DNA of 29,606 nucleotides, from positions 1-29,606 of the forward strand of contig JAJZCJ010000007.1 of assembly GCA_021846145.1 (NCBI GenBank), in the 5' to 3' direction. Below are positions 15,481 to 23,328 of this stretch, one piece after another; the first letter of the stretch is position 1; each line of letters starts with the position of its first letter. The stretch comes from Bacillota bacterium (GTDB lineage: Bacteria > Bacillota > Bacilli > Alicyclobacillales > SLC66). A model generated the notes under the pieces. It was not told the DNA's origin. It was given only the letters and a program-made list of their open reading frames with translations, and did no database searches. A program made the position numbers and the translations under genes.

Positions 15481-16149
15481 ATGCGGCAACAAGTTGGTTA
15501 CTTGCCTGGCACGACCGGAAGTGTTCCTGCTGGACTTCCTGGAATTGATACCGATACAAAGCTCGACATCACGCACATTCAGGAATTCGCAGCAGCAGGG
15601 TACAAGTTCATTATTCGGTACCTCTCTCTTAGCTATCCTGCGTATACAAGTGGTGATCTGGATCACTACGAAGCGCTGAACATCGTGAATGCAGGGCTTG
15701 GCCTCATGCCTGTGCAACACACTCGCCAGCCGTACTGGACGCCAACTCCCACAATGGGAACGATTGATGGTAAAAATGCACGAGACAATGCCTACCATGT
15801 AGGGTTTCCTGCACATGTGAACGTTTGGCTTGACTTGGAGGGAATTACTCAAGGCACTTCTGCATCGACAGTCATTGACTATTGTAATAATTGGTATGAC
15901 GCCGTTGCGGCCTGGGGATATATCCCTGGCATATATGTTGGGGCGAACAGTATTTTGACGGGGGATCAGTTGTATTACGATCTGAAATTCGGGCATTACT
16001 GGAAGTCATTGAGCAGTGTTCTGACTCCATCCGTTCGCGGATATCAGATGATTCAGTCTGCAGCGCAACCGTATGACAATGTGCTCATTGACCGAGACAC
16101 GATACAAACAGATAGTCTTGGCGGTCAAGTACAGTGGCTGCACCAATGA
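15481..16149 (+). CDS. DUF1906 (Rv2525c-like) glycoside-hydrolase-like protein
   Basis: From ATG 15481 (GGGGGA 6 nt upstream) the product has 222 residues. Almost all of it is a DUF1906/GH25-like TIM-barrel domain: GIDTDTKLDITHIQEFAAAGYKFI at the N-terminus, Asp/Glu in NVWLDLEGIT near residue 118, IPGIYVGANS, and a C-terminal IDRDTIQTDSLGG. Family members are thought to act on peptidoglycan or other glycans. A longer in-frame extension (from about 15373) would add a weakly hydrophobic leader but has no ribosome binding site. With the start chosen there is no signal peptide, which is odd for a wall-directed enzyme. Confidence 0.82.
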   Translation: MRQQVGYLPGTTGSVPAGLPGIDTDTKLDITHIQEFAAAGYKFIIRYLSLSYPAYTSGDLDHYEALNIVNAGLGLMPVQHTRQPYWTPTPTMGTIDGKNARDNAYHVGFPAHVNVWLDLEGITQGTSASTVIDYCNNWYDAVAAWGYIPGIYVGANSILTGDQLYYDLKFGHYWKSLSSVLTPSVRGYQMIQSAAQPYDNVLIDRDTIQTDSLGGQVQWLHQ

Positions 16150-16193
16150 TCACAGGTGCCACATGGCTTTCATGCGGAATTGGTGGCAGTAAG

Positions 16194-16245
16194 TAGCCTC
16201 CAGCGTTTGACTGAATACTTTCAAACGGGAGGCTATTGTCAATTG
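16194..16245 (+). terminator. Long hairpin terminator after the DUF1906 gene
   Basis: TAGCCTCC-AG-CGTTTGA pairs with TCAAACG-GGAGGCTA: a 15-bp stem interrupted by a 2-nt bulge, followed by TTGTCAATTGATT. It lies 45 nt after the stop codon. Confidence 0.7.
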
Positions 16246-16279
16246 ATTATTACGTGAGGAATCCGCACTTTTCCTTCTT

Positions 16280-16543
16280 TTAGAGTAAGTTCTTCAATCG
16301 TTTATACTCTTCTTCGGATATTTCGCCACGCGCAAATCGTTCAGCGAGAATTTCATTGGCTCTAGAGAAATTTTGAGTGCCAAACTCCCTGTTTCGTCCA
16401 GCTCTGCTTAAAAAATGATAGATGATATATACTACTCCTATAAGGATCAACAGTGGAAAAATCATTCCAATTACCCCCATTCCCCAACCACCTAAGCCGT
16501 TTCCATATCCCCAACCGCCCATCATAGGTCCGTAACCAAACAT
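16280..16543 (-). CDS. Small Gly/Met-rich membrane protein with C-terminal SHOCT domain
   Basis: GAGGGGGA lies 6 nt before the ATG at 16543; a longer frame from 16564 would start upstream of this site. The 87-residue protein has a Gly/Met/Trp/Tyr-rich N-terminus (MFGYGPMMGGWGYGNGLG), one TM helix (VIGMIFPLLILIGVVYIIYHFL) and a C-terminal SHOCT motif (ILAERFARGEISEEEYKRLK). SHOCT segments are short helical hairpins common in small membrane proteins near stress genes. It is divergent from a two-component system in a copper-related block, and a relative lies at 21944 beside copZ, so a role in metal stress is likely. Confidence 0.85.
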   Translation of the reverse strand: MFGYGPMMGGWGYGNGLGGWGMGVIGMIFPLLILIGVVYIIYHFLSRAGRNREFGTQNFSRANEILAERFARGEISEEEYKRLKNLL

Positions 16544-16702
16544 CGTAATTCCCCCTCTGTTCATGAGTAAAGAATAAGTTATAAATGTGTAGAAAGTTTG
16601 TGGAACCTATAGGGAAACATTGATGGGTATTAGTCAATCTGCATACTTTCTTCACACTTTTTGTATATGCTGTTGTTAGTCATAGTTAATGAGGTGAAAA
16701 TC

Positions 16703-17392
16703 TTGAATTTCACAACACTTGTGGTTGATGATGAAGCTAATATGCGACAATTAATCCGCATTTATTTAAGCAGCGCTGGTTTCACCATCATTGAAGCGGA
16801 TTCCGGTCAGGCTGCACTCTCCAAGTTAGAGCAAGCGCATGTCCACATCATCATCTTAGATTTAATGATGCCGGATATGGACGGATTGAAAGTGGCGGAG
16901 TTGACCAAAAAAAAGTTTCCCACTATGCCCATTCTGATGTTAACTGCTCGCGGCACAATGGATGATAAAATTACGGGATTTGCGATCGGAGGCGATGATT
17001 ACCTCGTCAAACCTTTTGATGGTCGTGAACTCGTTGCCCGTACACAAGCCCTGCTGCGGAGAAGCTATCCTGCTTCGGCGGGTATTTATTTTCCCGCCAT
17101 CCAGTTGATGATCGACGCAGAAGCGCGAAAGGTCATGGTCGACGAAACATCGGTCATCCTCACACAAAAAGAATTTGACGTCTTATTGTTGTTGGCGGAA
17201 CGACCCAATCGCATCTACCAAAGGGAAGAAATTTTGGAAGGTGTTTGGGGGATCGATTACTTTGGAGACACGCGTACCGTCGACAGTCACATTAAGAATA
17301 TACGTGAGAAACTTCGCCACGCAGGCATTTTGCAAGATCCCATACAAACTGTTTGGGGAATTGGATACAAATTTGAGGTGGACAGCCATTGA
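16703..17392 (+). CDS. OmpR-family response regulator (copper block)
   Basis: TTG 16703 follows GAGGTG (16691-16696) by 6 nt and gives a 229-residue protein beginning MNFTTLVVDDE; an upstream in-frame ATG (16661) would add 14 residues without a ribosome binding site. The receiver domain has acidic residues D8/D9, phosphoacceptor Asp52 (ILDLMMPD), Thr80 and Lys102 (VKPFD). The DNA-binding domain is a standard winged helix (ILTQKEFDVLLLL...TVWGIGYKF). Its stop overlaps the kinase start (TTGA). The context suggests envelope metal sensing, similar in logic to CusR/CopR systems. Confidence 0.93.
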   Translation: MNFTTLVVDDEANMRQLIRIYLSSAGFTIIEADSGQAALSKLEQAHVHIIILDLMMPDMDGLKVAELTKKKFPTMPILMLTARGTMDDKITGFAIGGDDYLVKPFDGRELVARTQALLRRSYPASAGIYFPAIQLMIDAEARKVMVDETSVILTQKEFDVLLLLAERPNRIYQREEILEGVWGIDYFGDTRTVDSHIKNIREKLRHAGILQDPIQTVWGIGYKFEVDSH

Positions 17393-18477
17393 CCAGTAAG
17401 TTGGCTTTAAAAATTAGTTTCGCGCTGATCTTGCTGATTGTACTGATTTTGGCAGCGTTGTTTGCGGCGCTCTATCCTATTTTTACTTCCGGCATGCCTG
17501 CGTCATCGGGTGATTTCGCGAGTGGGTTGACACTTGTCTATGAAAAAACGCTTTTTTTTGCTGCGGGAATCGGGGCTTTGTTTGTGGCGGTAGGGTTTAG
17601 TTTGATTTTTGGTCAAAGAATCGCACGGCCTCTCACCGAAATGGAAGAAGTGACAAATTCTATTGTAGAAGGGCAGTTTTTTAAACAGGTCAAAATCCAA
17701 GGCAATGACGAACTGGCGAAGCTTGGGTCTGGAATCAATCGGTTGGCGCAACACTTAGCCTATCTAGAAAACACTCGCAAGGAATTTCTCAGTCATATTG
17801 CCCATGAACTTCGTACGCCGCTCAGTTATATTCGGGGATATAGCCAAATCATCAGCGAAGGATTGGTACAAAACGAAGAAGAGAAAATCTCGTATTTGAA
17901 CATCATTCATGAAGAATCAGTAAGGCTTTCCCAGTTAATCGAGGATTTGTTTTCCCTTGCTCAATCTGACGCGGGAGAAATGAGCGTGCACATTGAAGAG
18001 GTACCGGTGGACGAACTGGTATCATCTATCATTGATCACCTGGTGCCCAAAGCTGCTGAAAATGGCGTGCGTTTCATCGTCCATTTGAACGCACGCGGAA
18101 CCTACCCACTGGATCCCATGCGGATAAAACAAGTGGCATTAAATCTTCTCGATAATGCACTTCGTTATGTCAATTCGTCAGGGGAGATTTCCGTTGCAAC
18201 AAAAGTATACCAAGATCAGCTGATGATGACTTTTCAAAATAGTGGTGATCTGATTCCCCCTGAAGACTTACCCCACATCTTTGAAAGACTATACCGCGTG
18301 GAAAAATCGCGTACCCGGCAAAAAGGAGGCGCTGGCCTTGGACTCGCCATCGTTAAACAGATCGTTGAATTACATGGCGGAACCATCACCGCAACCAGCA
18401 CTTTAGACACAGGGACGCGTTTCGTCATCTTACTACCCATTCATTGTGCCGACACAGGGGGCGAGACCCATGCGTAA
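17389..18477 (+). CDS. Sensor histidine kinase with short extracytoplasmic loop (copper block)
   Basis: A 362-residue kinase starting at TTG 17389, overlapping the regulator stop by 4 nt. TM1 (~8-32) and TM2 (~54-75) enclose only about 20 external residues (TSGMPASSGDFASGL), so it probably senses within the membrane or through a partner protein. HAMP is followed by HisKA (SHIAHELRTPLSY, His139) and HATPase_c with N-box LNLLDNALRYV and G2 GGAGLGLAIV. The G1 box reads QNSGDLIPPED, so the usual Asp of DxGxG is Asn; ATP binding may be altered. It is the second gene of a three-gene operon whose last member overlaps it. Confidence 0.92.
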   Translation: MTSKLALKISFALILLIVLILAALFAALYPIFTSGMPASSGDFASGLTLVYEKTLFFAAGIGALFVAVGFSLIFGQRIARPLTEMEEVTNSIVEGQFFKQVKIQGNDELAKLGSGINRLAQHLAYLENTRKEFLSHIAHELRTPLSYIRGYSQIISEGLVQNEEEKISYLNIIHEESVRLSQLIEDLFSLAQSDAGEMSVHIEEVPVDELVSSIIDHLVPKAAENGVRFIVHLNARGTYPLDPMRIKQVALNLLDNALRYVNSSGEISVATKVYQDQLMMTFQNSGDLIPPEDLPHIFERLYRVEKSRTRQKGGAGLGLAIVKQIVELHGGTITATSTLDTGTRFVILLPIHCADTGGETHA

Positions 18478-18781
18478 GGATTTTTGGTTGATTCCAGTAC
18501 TTTTGATCATTATCGGTGTCATGTTTTTGCTCTTTGTTGGCCTAGGGTTTGGATTTATGACATTTGGCATGCCAATGATGATGCCGATGATGATGGGTAG
18601 GGGTTATTCTTATGTGATTTTTCGGATTTTTTTCATTGTGGTTGTCGTGATCATATTGATCCTCGCCACTTATTTTCTTATGTACAGGAAAAAACGAAAA
18701 CTACACAATTGTGATCATTGCGGGAGGCAAGTCGAATCGGAGTGGAGAATATGCCCTTATTGTGGCCATCCGCTATCCTGA
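18470..18781 (+). CDS. Small membrane protein with Met-rich loop and C-terminal zinc ribbon
   Basis: The ATG at 18470 overlaps the kinase gene by 8 nt and follows GGGGGCGAG, so it is translated with the two-component pair. The 103-residue protein has TM1 (WLIPVLLIIIGVMFLLFVGL), a Met-rich segment (FGMPMMMPMMMGRGY), TM2 (VIFRIFFIVVVVIILILATYFL), a basic stretch, and a zinc ribbon of two CxxC pairs (CDHCG...CPYCG). Met clusters of this type bind Cu(I)/Ag(I) in copper-handling proteins. The copper context supports a sensor or accessory role for the adjacent kinase, which itself lacks a large sensor domain. This is inference; I know no characterised homologue. Confidence 0.85.
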   Translation: MRKDFWLIPVLLIIIGVMFLLFVGLGFGFMTFGMPMMMPMMMGRGYSYVIFRIFFIVVVVIILILATYFLMYRKKRKLHNCDHCGRQVESEWRICPYCGHPLS

Positions 18782-18880
18782 TTTCAATTATATTTGTGAG
18801 TACCCCGGTCATGCCGCGGAGGGAATGTACGGCGAAATCATCGTCGGATAGTGACAGTCAAACTAAATATGACGGTTAAG

Positions 18881-18924
18881 ATGCAAAACAAGGATTGAAT
18901 TTAAATTCAATCCTTGTTTTGCAT
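18881..18924. terminator. Perfect 44-nt palindrome, bidirectional terminator-like
   Basis: Two perfectly complementary 22-nt arms meet at TTTAAA without any spacer. The right arm ends ...CCTTGTTTTGCAT and the left begins ATGCAAAACAAGG..., so a stem core is flanked by A and T tracts on either side, as in a bidirectional rho-independent terminator. It lies 100 nt after the zinc-ribbon gene. Its right edge contains the -35 box of csoR. Confidence 0.7.
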
Positions 18925-18942
18925 ACTGCACGGGGGTATAGT
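18914..18942 (+). promoter_or_regulatory. csoR-copA-copZ promoter
   Basis: TTGTTT (18914-18919) and TATAGT (18937-18942) are spaced 17 bp apart. The -35 lies inside the preceding terminator palindrome and the spacer is filled by a CsoR-type operator. Confidence 0.65.
18923..18939. promoter_or_regulatory. CsoR-type copper operator
   Basis: ATACTGCACGGGGGTAT has the ATAC...GTAT ends and G-rich right half of CsoR operators. From memory, the Bacillus subtilis copZA site has the same 17-bp layout (ATAC-N5-GGGGGTAT type). It lies between -35 and -10, so apo-CsoR would block transcription until Cu(I) binds. Confidence 0.75.
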
Positions 18943-18961
18943 ATAAGAGTGAGGTGATGGG

Positions 18962-19282
18962 ATGGTACAGGAAGAATCGGCTCATCTTCATGCAAAGGGG
19001 CATACGCACAGTTATGGCGACATCAAACCGGATTTACTCATGAGGTTGAAGAAAATTGAAGGCCAGGTGCGTGGAATCCAGAAGATGATTGAAGAAGACC
19101 GCTATTGCGTGGATATTTTGGTGCAGATTTCGGCGATCAAAAATGCGCTTCAGAAAGTGGCATTTCCACTCCTTGAGGTGCATACGCGCGGTTGTGTGGT
19201 CGATGCGATTGCCACCCAAGACGGCGAACAAGAGAAAATTGCGGAATTGATGGAGGTTTTTCGTCAATTTTCAAAAATGTAA
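18962..19282 (+). CDS. csoR: CsoR copper-sensing repressor
   Basis: A 106-residue all-helical CsoR/RcnR-family repressor (DUF156). Signature segments are LLMRLKKIEGQVRGIQKMIEEDRYCVDIL and the copper ligands Cys49, His74 and Cys78 (C-H-C, second motif HTRGC), the pattern of Cu(I)-sensing CsoR and not of Ni- or formaldehyde-sensing relatives. The N-terminus is His-rich (HLHAKGHTH). GAGGTG precedes the ATG. It is the first gene of the copA-copZ operon with a matching operator in the promoter: Cu(I) binding releases DNA and turns on export. Confidence 0.94.
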   Translation: MVQEESAHLHAKGHTHSYGDIKPDLLMRLKKIEGQVRGIQKMIEEDRYCVDILVQISAIKNALQKVAFPLLEVHTRGCVVDAIATQDGEQEKIAELMEVFRQFSKM

Positions 19283-19291
19283 GAAGGTGAT

Positions 19292-21688
19292 GTGGTGGAC
19301 GCGGCACTTAAGGAATTTGTCTTACCAGTGGAAGGGATGACTTGCGCGTCTTGTGCAGTACGCATTGAAAAAAATGTGGCAAAGTTGGACGGCGTGCAGG
19401 AGGTCAACGTGAATCTCGCCTCTGAACGCGCGCGTGTCGTGCTGAAATCGGGGACTACTTGGCAAAATGTGGTGGCTCGTATCGAGAAGACAGGGTACCA
19501 TGTGCCTATGGAAAAAATAGAAATTCAGATTGAGGGAATGACTTGCGCCGCCTGTTCCGCGCGAATTGAAAAAGTCGTCAGTCGGATACCCGGCGTGGAG
19601 TCTGTGCAAGTGAACCTAGCGTCTGAAAAAGGTCAAATAGTTTATATTCCTGGCCTAGTAAAAGATGAAGACGTTTACCGTGCTGTAGAAAAAGCGGGAT
19701 ACTCTGCCCATCTTGCTAGTGCTGATACTCGGCAAAGTGAACACGAGAAAAAACAAATGACTTATCACATGGAATTACGCAAGCTGTGGCTGGCCATTAT
19801 TCTCATTTCCCCGTTATTAGCACAAATGGTGGTGGAACTCGCTGGTGGGAAGTCTTTTATGCCGAATTGGGTAAGTCTGGTTCTCGCTACACCAGTTCAA
19901 TTCTACGTAGGGTGGCGGTTTTACAAAGGCGCGTACCATTCCCTGCGTGGGGGCGGTACCAATATGGATGTGCTCGTCGTGCTCGGGACGAGTGCGGCGT
20001 ACCTTTACAGTATTTTTTTGACGATGATGGGGGCAAGGGACACCTATTTTGACTCCTCAGCTACCGTAATCACCTTGATTTTTCTTGGTAAATTATTGGA
20101 AACAAAGGCCAAGGCAAGGTCTTCTACCGCAGTGGAAGAACTGGCTAAACTAGGGGCTAAAGTGGCCCGTCGCGTTCATCCCGATGGCGATCAGGAAGTT
20201 CCCATTGCCGATCTGAAGGTGGGTGACTTGGTGCGTGTGTTGCCAGGGGAAAAGGTGCCCAGTGATGGCTTGATCGTCGAAGGGATCACGACATTAGACC
20301 AGTCTTTTTTAACTGGAGAATCCATGCCGGTGAAAAAAGTGATTGGTGATGAGGTGGTCGGTGCAGCCGTCAACCAACGGCACGCGTTTATCATGCAGAT
20401 AACGAAGGTGGGCGCTGATACGATACTGTCCCAGGTGATCCGACTGGTGGATCAGGCACAGGGATCCAAAGCACCGGTGCAGCGATTGGCGGATCAGATT
20501 TCGGGAATTTTTGTGCCAGCGGTGCTAGTGGTGGCATTGGTGACATTTTTGATCTGGGGATTCGTGGCGGGTTGGCCGCATGCTCTCCTCGCTGCAGTCG
20601 CGGTGTTGGTCATCGCTTGCCCTTGCTCGTTGGGACTGGCGACACCGACTGCGATCATGGTCGGTACAGGGCTTGGTGCGGAGTCGGGTGTATTGATTAA
20701 AGGAGGTGAGTACCTAGAAAACCTGCACAAAGTGCAAAGTGTGGTGTTTGACAAAACAGGCACGTTGACAGTGGGTCATCCAGAGGTAAGCCGGGTATGG
20801 GTACATGATGTAGGGGATGAGGGTCTCATGCTCCAGATGGTTGCTGCGTTGGAACAACAAAGCGAACATCCACTCGGGGCAGCGATTGTCCGCCATGCGG
20901 TGACTAGTTCCGAGCGAATTCCCGAAGCCACCAGTGTGGAAGCCGTGCCTGGCAAAGGGATTGAAGGGACTGTACAGGGGCAAAGAATCCGTGTGGGTAA
21001 TCGGAAATGGTTTGAAGAATTAGGAATTAGGGGTATCCCGGGAGACGTCTTGCGTGAGTTTGAGGAAAAGGCATGGACGTCAGTGCTCGCCGCCAATGAG
21101 GATATCGTACTAGGTGTCATTGGCGTTGCTGATGCGATAAAATCGGAAGCAGCGCAAACCGTACAATCACTTCAGGCGATGGGCATAGAAGTTTGGCTAC
21201 TCACGGGAGACAACGAGCGGACAGCGCAAGCGGTGGCAGAGCAAGTGGGGATCACCCGCATTATGGCAGAAGTATTACCCGCGCAAAAAGCTGCAAAAAT
21301 AACAGAACTGAAACAACAGGGTAAAATCGTCACCATGGTGGGCGACGGCATTAATGATGCGCCTGCATTGGCAGCTGCGGATGTGGGAATTGCCATGGGT
21401 TCTGGTTCGGATGTGGCGCTGGAAGCTGCCGACATTGCTTTATTGAACGCGAATACCATGGGTGTGGTGAATGCAATCACACTTTCCAAGGCCACCATGA
21501 GGAAAATTCGGCAAAACCTCTTCTGGGCGTTCTTTTACAATGTACTTGGCATTCCGCTCGCCGCGTTTGGGATATTGAGCCCGATCATTGCGGGTGCGGC
21601 GATGGCCATGAGTTCTGTGAGCGTGGTTTCAAACAGCTTGCTGCTCAAGCGCAGTTATCATAAGCAAACGCCGCAGGGTGAAAATTAA
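19292..21688 (+). CDS. copA: Copper-exporting P1B-type ATPase CopA
   Basis: The 798-residue pump has two N-terminal heavy-metal-associated domains (GMTCASC, Cys18/Cys21; GMTCAAC, Cys85/Cys88), eight TM segments and the Cu(I) translocation motif CPC (443-445). Catalytic elements are all present: TGES (341-344), DKTGT with phosphorylated Asp487, HP (526-527), TGDN (638-641) and GDGINDAP (684-691). The C-terminal membrane region contains YN and MxxSS (MAMSS), as in the P1B-1 subgroup. GTG 19292 follows AAGAAGGTGAT and lies 9 nt after csoR. It exports cytoplasmic Cu(I). Confidence 0.96.
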   Translation: MVDAALKEFVLPVEGMTCASCAVRIEKNVAKLDGVQEVNVNLASERARVVLKSGTTWQNVVARIEKTGYHVPMEKIEIQIEGMTCAACSARIEKVVSRIPGVESVQVNLASEKGQIVYIPGLVKDEDVYRAVEKAGYSAHLASADTRQSEHEKKQMTYHMELRKLWLAIILISPLLAQMVVELAGGKSFMPNWVSLVLATPVQFYVGWRFYKGAYHSLRGGGTNMDVLVVLGTSAAYLYSIFLTMMGARDTYFDSSATVITLIFLGKLLETKAKARSSTAVEELAKLGAKVARRVHPDGDQEVPIADLKVGDLVRVLPGEKVPSDGLIVEGITTLDQSFLTGESMPVKKVIGDEVVGAAVNQRHAFIMQITKVGADTILSQVIRLVDQAQGSKAPVQRLADQISGIFVPAVLVVALVTFLIWGFVAGWPHALLAAVAVLVIACPCSLGLATPTAIMVGTGLGAESGVLIKGGEYLENLHKVQSVVFDKTGTLTVGHPEVSRVWVHDVGDEGLMLQMVAALEQQSEHPLGAAIVRHAVTSSERIPEATSVEAVPGKGIEGTVQGQRIRVGNRKWFEELGIRGIPGDVLREFEEKAWTSVLAANEDIVLGVIGVADAIKSEAAQTVQSLQAMGIEVWLLTGDNERTAQAVAEQVGITRIMAEVLPAQKAAKITELKQQGKIVTMVGDGINDAPALAAADVGIAMGSGSDVALEAADIALLNANTMGVVNAITLSKATMRKIRQNLFWAFFYNVLGIPLAAFGILSPIIAGAAMAMSSVSVVSNSLLLKRSYHKQTPQGEN

Positions 21689-21713
21689 ATCATATTGAGG
21701 GAGGATCAGAATA

Positions 21714-21923
21714 ATGGAAACCGAAATTTATGTGGTAAAGGGAATGACTTGTAATCACTGTAAGCATGCAGTGGAGGGTGCACTGCAAGGAATTGAGGGG
21801 GTAAATAAAGCAACGGTTAACTTGGAGAAGGGCGAAGTCAACGTGGAATTTACAGCACTGGTTTCGATAGAGGAGATCAAGGCAGCAATCGACGAGGCCG
21901 GGTATGAACTGGTAACCCAATAA
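21714..21923 (+). CDS. copZ: Copper chaperone CopZ
   Basis: A 69-residue single heavy-metal-associated domain with MTCNHC (Cys13/Cys16) and the ferredoxin-like pattern ending EAGYEL. It carries cytoplasmic Cu(I) to CopA and CsoR. GGGAGGATC precedes the ATG, and the gene starts 25 nt after copA in the same operon. Confidence 0.95.
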   Translation: METEIYVVKGMTCNHCKHAVEGALQGIEGVNKATVNLEKGEVNVEFTALVSIEEIKAAIDEAGYELVTQ

Positions 21924-21943
21924 TTCAAAAAGGGGAAATGAAA

Positions 21944-22144
21944 ATGTGCGGTCATGGCGGTTTAATGAATCACGGATCGATGATTCCTGATTTTCATCAC
22001 GATCACCACGGAACAGACGAGAGGATATCTTCGCATGATAGTGCCACATCGTTTAACTCGGCGCTCAATATCTTAAAAGAGCGATATGCGCGCGGAGAAA
22101 TTGAGCGCGATGTATATCTGCGCATGAAAGAAGAATTATCCTAG
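21944..22144 (+). CDS. Small His/Met-rich SHOCT-domain protein at the end of the copper operon
   Basis: A ~66-residue soluble protein with an N-terminal His/Met/Cys-rich segment (MCGHGGLMNHGSM, then FHHDHHGT) and a C-terminal SHOCT motif (LNILKERYARGEIERDVYLRMKEEL). AGGGG lies 8 nt before this ATG; another ATG two codons upstream is only 2 nt from it. It follows copZ by 20 nt. The metal-binding residues and position suggest copper buffering or delivery. The SHOCT part resembles that of the membrane protein at 16280. Confidence 0.85.
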   Translation: MCGHGGLMNHGSMIPDFHHDHHGTDERISSHDSATSFNSALNILKERYARGEIERDVYLRMKEELS

Positions 22145-22338
22145 GGAAAATATTCACCTGTTTACTGTTCCTTGGTTTGCATCGTTACGTTTGGTGCTTC
22201 GTCCACGTGAACGTAGCGCTTTCCGCGAAAGAAAGAGACCCCGCACCACCAGCGATGGAAGGAATATGTGTCTGACCACGTATTGGGCTTGGGGGTAATT
22301 TTTGGGCGTGCCCAGAAATAATTGTGGGCGCTTGATCG

Positions 22339-22908
22339 TCAATTCAAAGTGTCGATCCAAGCGTCGACAGTTAGCACATCGGCTTGACGGGGGAACACTT
22401 TCTCGGTGAGCACACGGTGAACCTCAGGATCGGCATCGAGACATGCATCCGCAAGCACCGTAAGTGCAAAGTCTCTATCTGCTGCTTCTCGTACTGTCGA
22501 TAGAACGACCCCACTTGTGGAAATGCCGCTGAGCACTAAGGTGTCGATTTGGCGGGATCTGAGTATCACTTCAAGGTCACTTCCAGCAAACGCACTAATG
22601 CGCAGTTTGGTAACCACTGGCTCGTTTGATTGGGGCTGCACGGATTCGTGAATTTGCGTCGCTGTGTTGGAGACGATCATATTACCGGATTTAGAAATTG
22701 CCGAGAATGATTTGTTGTTGGGGCTGATCTCGGGAAATCCTTCACGAAATGCAACTCGCACAAAGATAACTGGAATATCGTGTCGGCGAGCGGCCTCCAC
22801 TGCTTTTTGAAACGGAAGCAATAGGCTCTCATTTTCTGTGAAACGCGATACAATGCCATTTTGTACATCCATGACCAATAGTGCTGTTTTATGATGATTA
22901 TTCTGCAT
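22339..22908 (-). CDS. Isochorismatase-family (cysteine hydrolase fold) protein lacking the catalytic Cys
   Basis: The 189-residue alpha/beta protein opens with the family motif ALLVMDVQNGIV (Asp14) and keeps a candidate catalytic Lys101 (VVTKLRISAF) and the cis-peptide region LSGISTSGVVLSTVREA. Where nicotinamidases and other cysteine hydrolases have the nucleophile Cys (TxxCV), this protein has Val134. That resembles isochorismatase-type members, which also lack the Cys and act as vinyl-ether hydrolases, but no carrier or siderophore genes are nearby. It follows the CHY zinc-finger gene by 20 nt on the same strand. The reaction is unknown. Confidence 0.88.
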   Translation of the reverse strand: MQNNHHKTALLVMDVQNGIVSRFTENESLLLPFQKAVEAARRHDIPVIFVRVAFREGFPEISPNNKSFSAISKSGNMIVSNTATQIHESVQPQSNEPVVTKLRISAFAGSDLEVILRSRQIDTLVLSGISTSGVVLSTVREAADRDFALTVLADACLDADPEVHRVLTEKVFPRQADVLTVDAWIDTLN

Positions 22909-22928
22909 GTGTTGTACGCTCCTTTTTC

Positions 22929-23273
22929 TTAATTGAGTGCATTTGGAACATCAAAATATAAACCATAGTGATTAGCACAATGCGGGTTGAAATTCGCCTC
23001 GCAATTTGGGCATGTGTAGTGGCTTTGCAGATAATCCGTAATGGATAGCTCAACACCACATACCCCACATAAAATTGCTTTTTCATTGAATTTTTCGATA
23101 GGCCATCGTTCAGGTAAATGATCAGTGACTAATGCGTGGCATGAATGACAAGGATAATACCGTTGACAACAGTAAAATTTTATGGCAATGACATCTTGAG
23201 GGGTCAAGTAGTGAGCACAGCGAGTTTGTGGATCAACTCCGATTCCGCTCACTTCGATTCCGTGTATCTGCAC
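22929..23273 (-). CDS. CHY zinc-finger protein
   Basis: A GTG start (GGGAGG 6 nt upstream) gives a 114-residue protein dense in Cys/His: CAHY (19-22), C35/C36, C42-x-x-C45-H46, C69-x-x-C72, C88-x-x-C91 and H98-C99...H102. This spacing fits the CHY zinc-finger family, which binds three zinc ions in eukaryotic RCHY1/Hot13 relatives. In Bacilli it usually occurs as a small stand-alone protein of unknown role. It heads a two-gene operon with the isochorismatase-like gene. Confidence 0.88.
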   Translation of the reverse strand: MQIHGIEVSGIGVDPQTRCAHYLTPQDVIAIKFYCCQRYYPCHSCHALVTDHLPERWPIEKFNEKAILCGVCGVELSITDYLQSHYTCPNCEANFNPHCANHYGLYFDVPNALN

Positions 23274-23328
23274 AATAGGCCTCCCTCGTATTTGCTAAGT
23301 TCTTGATTCCTAAATAAAATAATAGCAT

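Noticed and set aside
18881..18924. 44-nt palindrome as an insertion-sequence end or MITE
   Set aside because: No flanking target duplication or transposase, and the A/T-tract flanked stem fits a bidirectional terminator after the zinc-ribbon gene.
20191..21498. Long antisense frames opposite copA
   Set aside because: They are shadows of a high-quality CopA reading frame and have no ribosome binding sites or recognisable domains.
22145..22338. Minus-strand frame overlapping the start of this interval as a gene
   Set aside because: The basic, low-complexity product has no recognisable domain and no convincing ribosome binding site, and it overlaps the 3' end of the isochorismatase-like gene.
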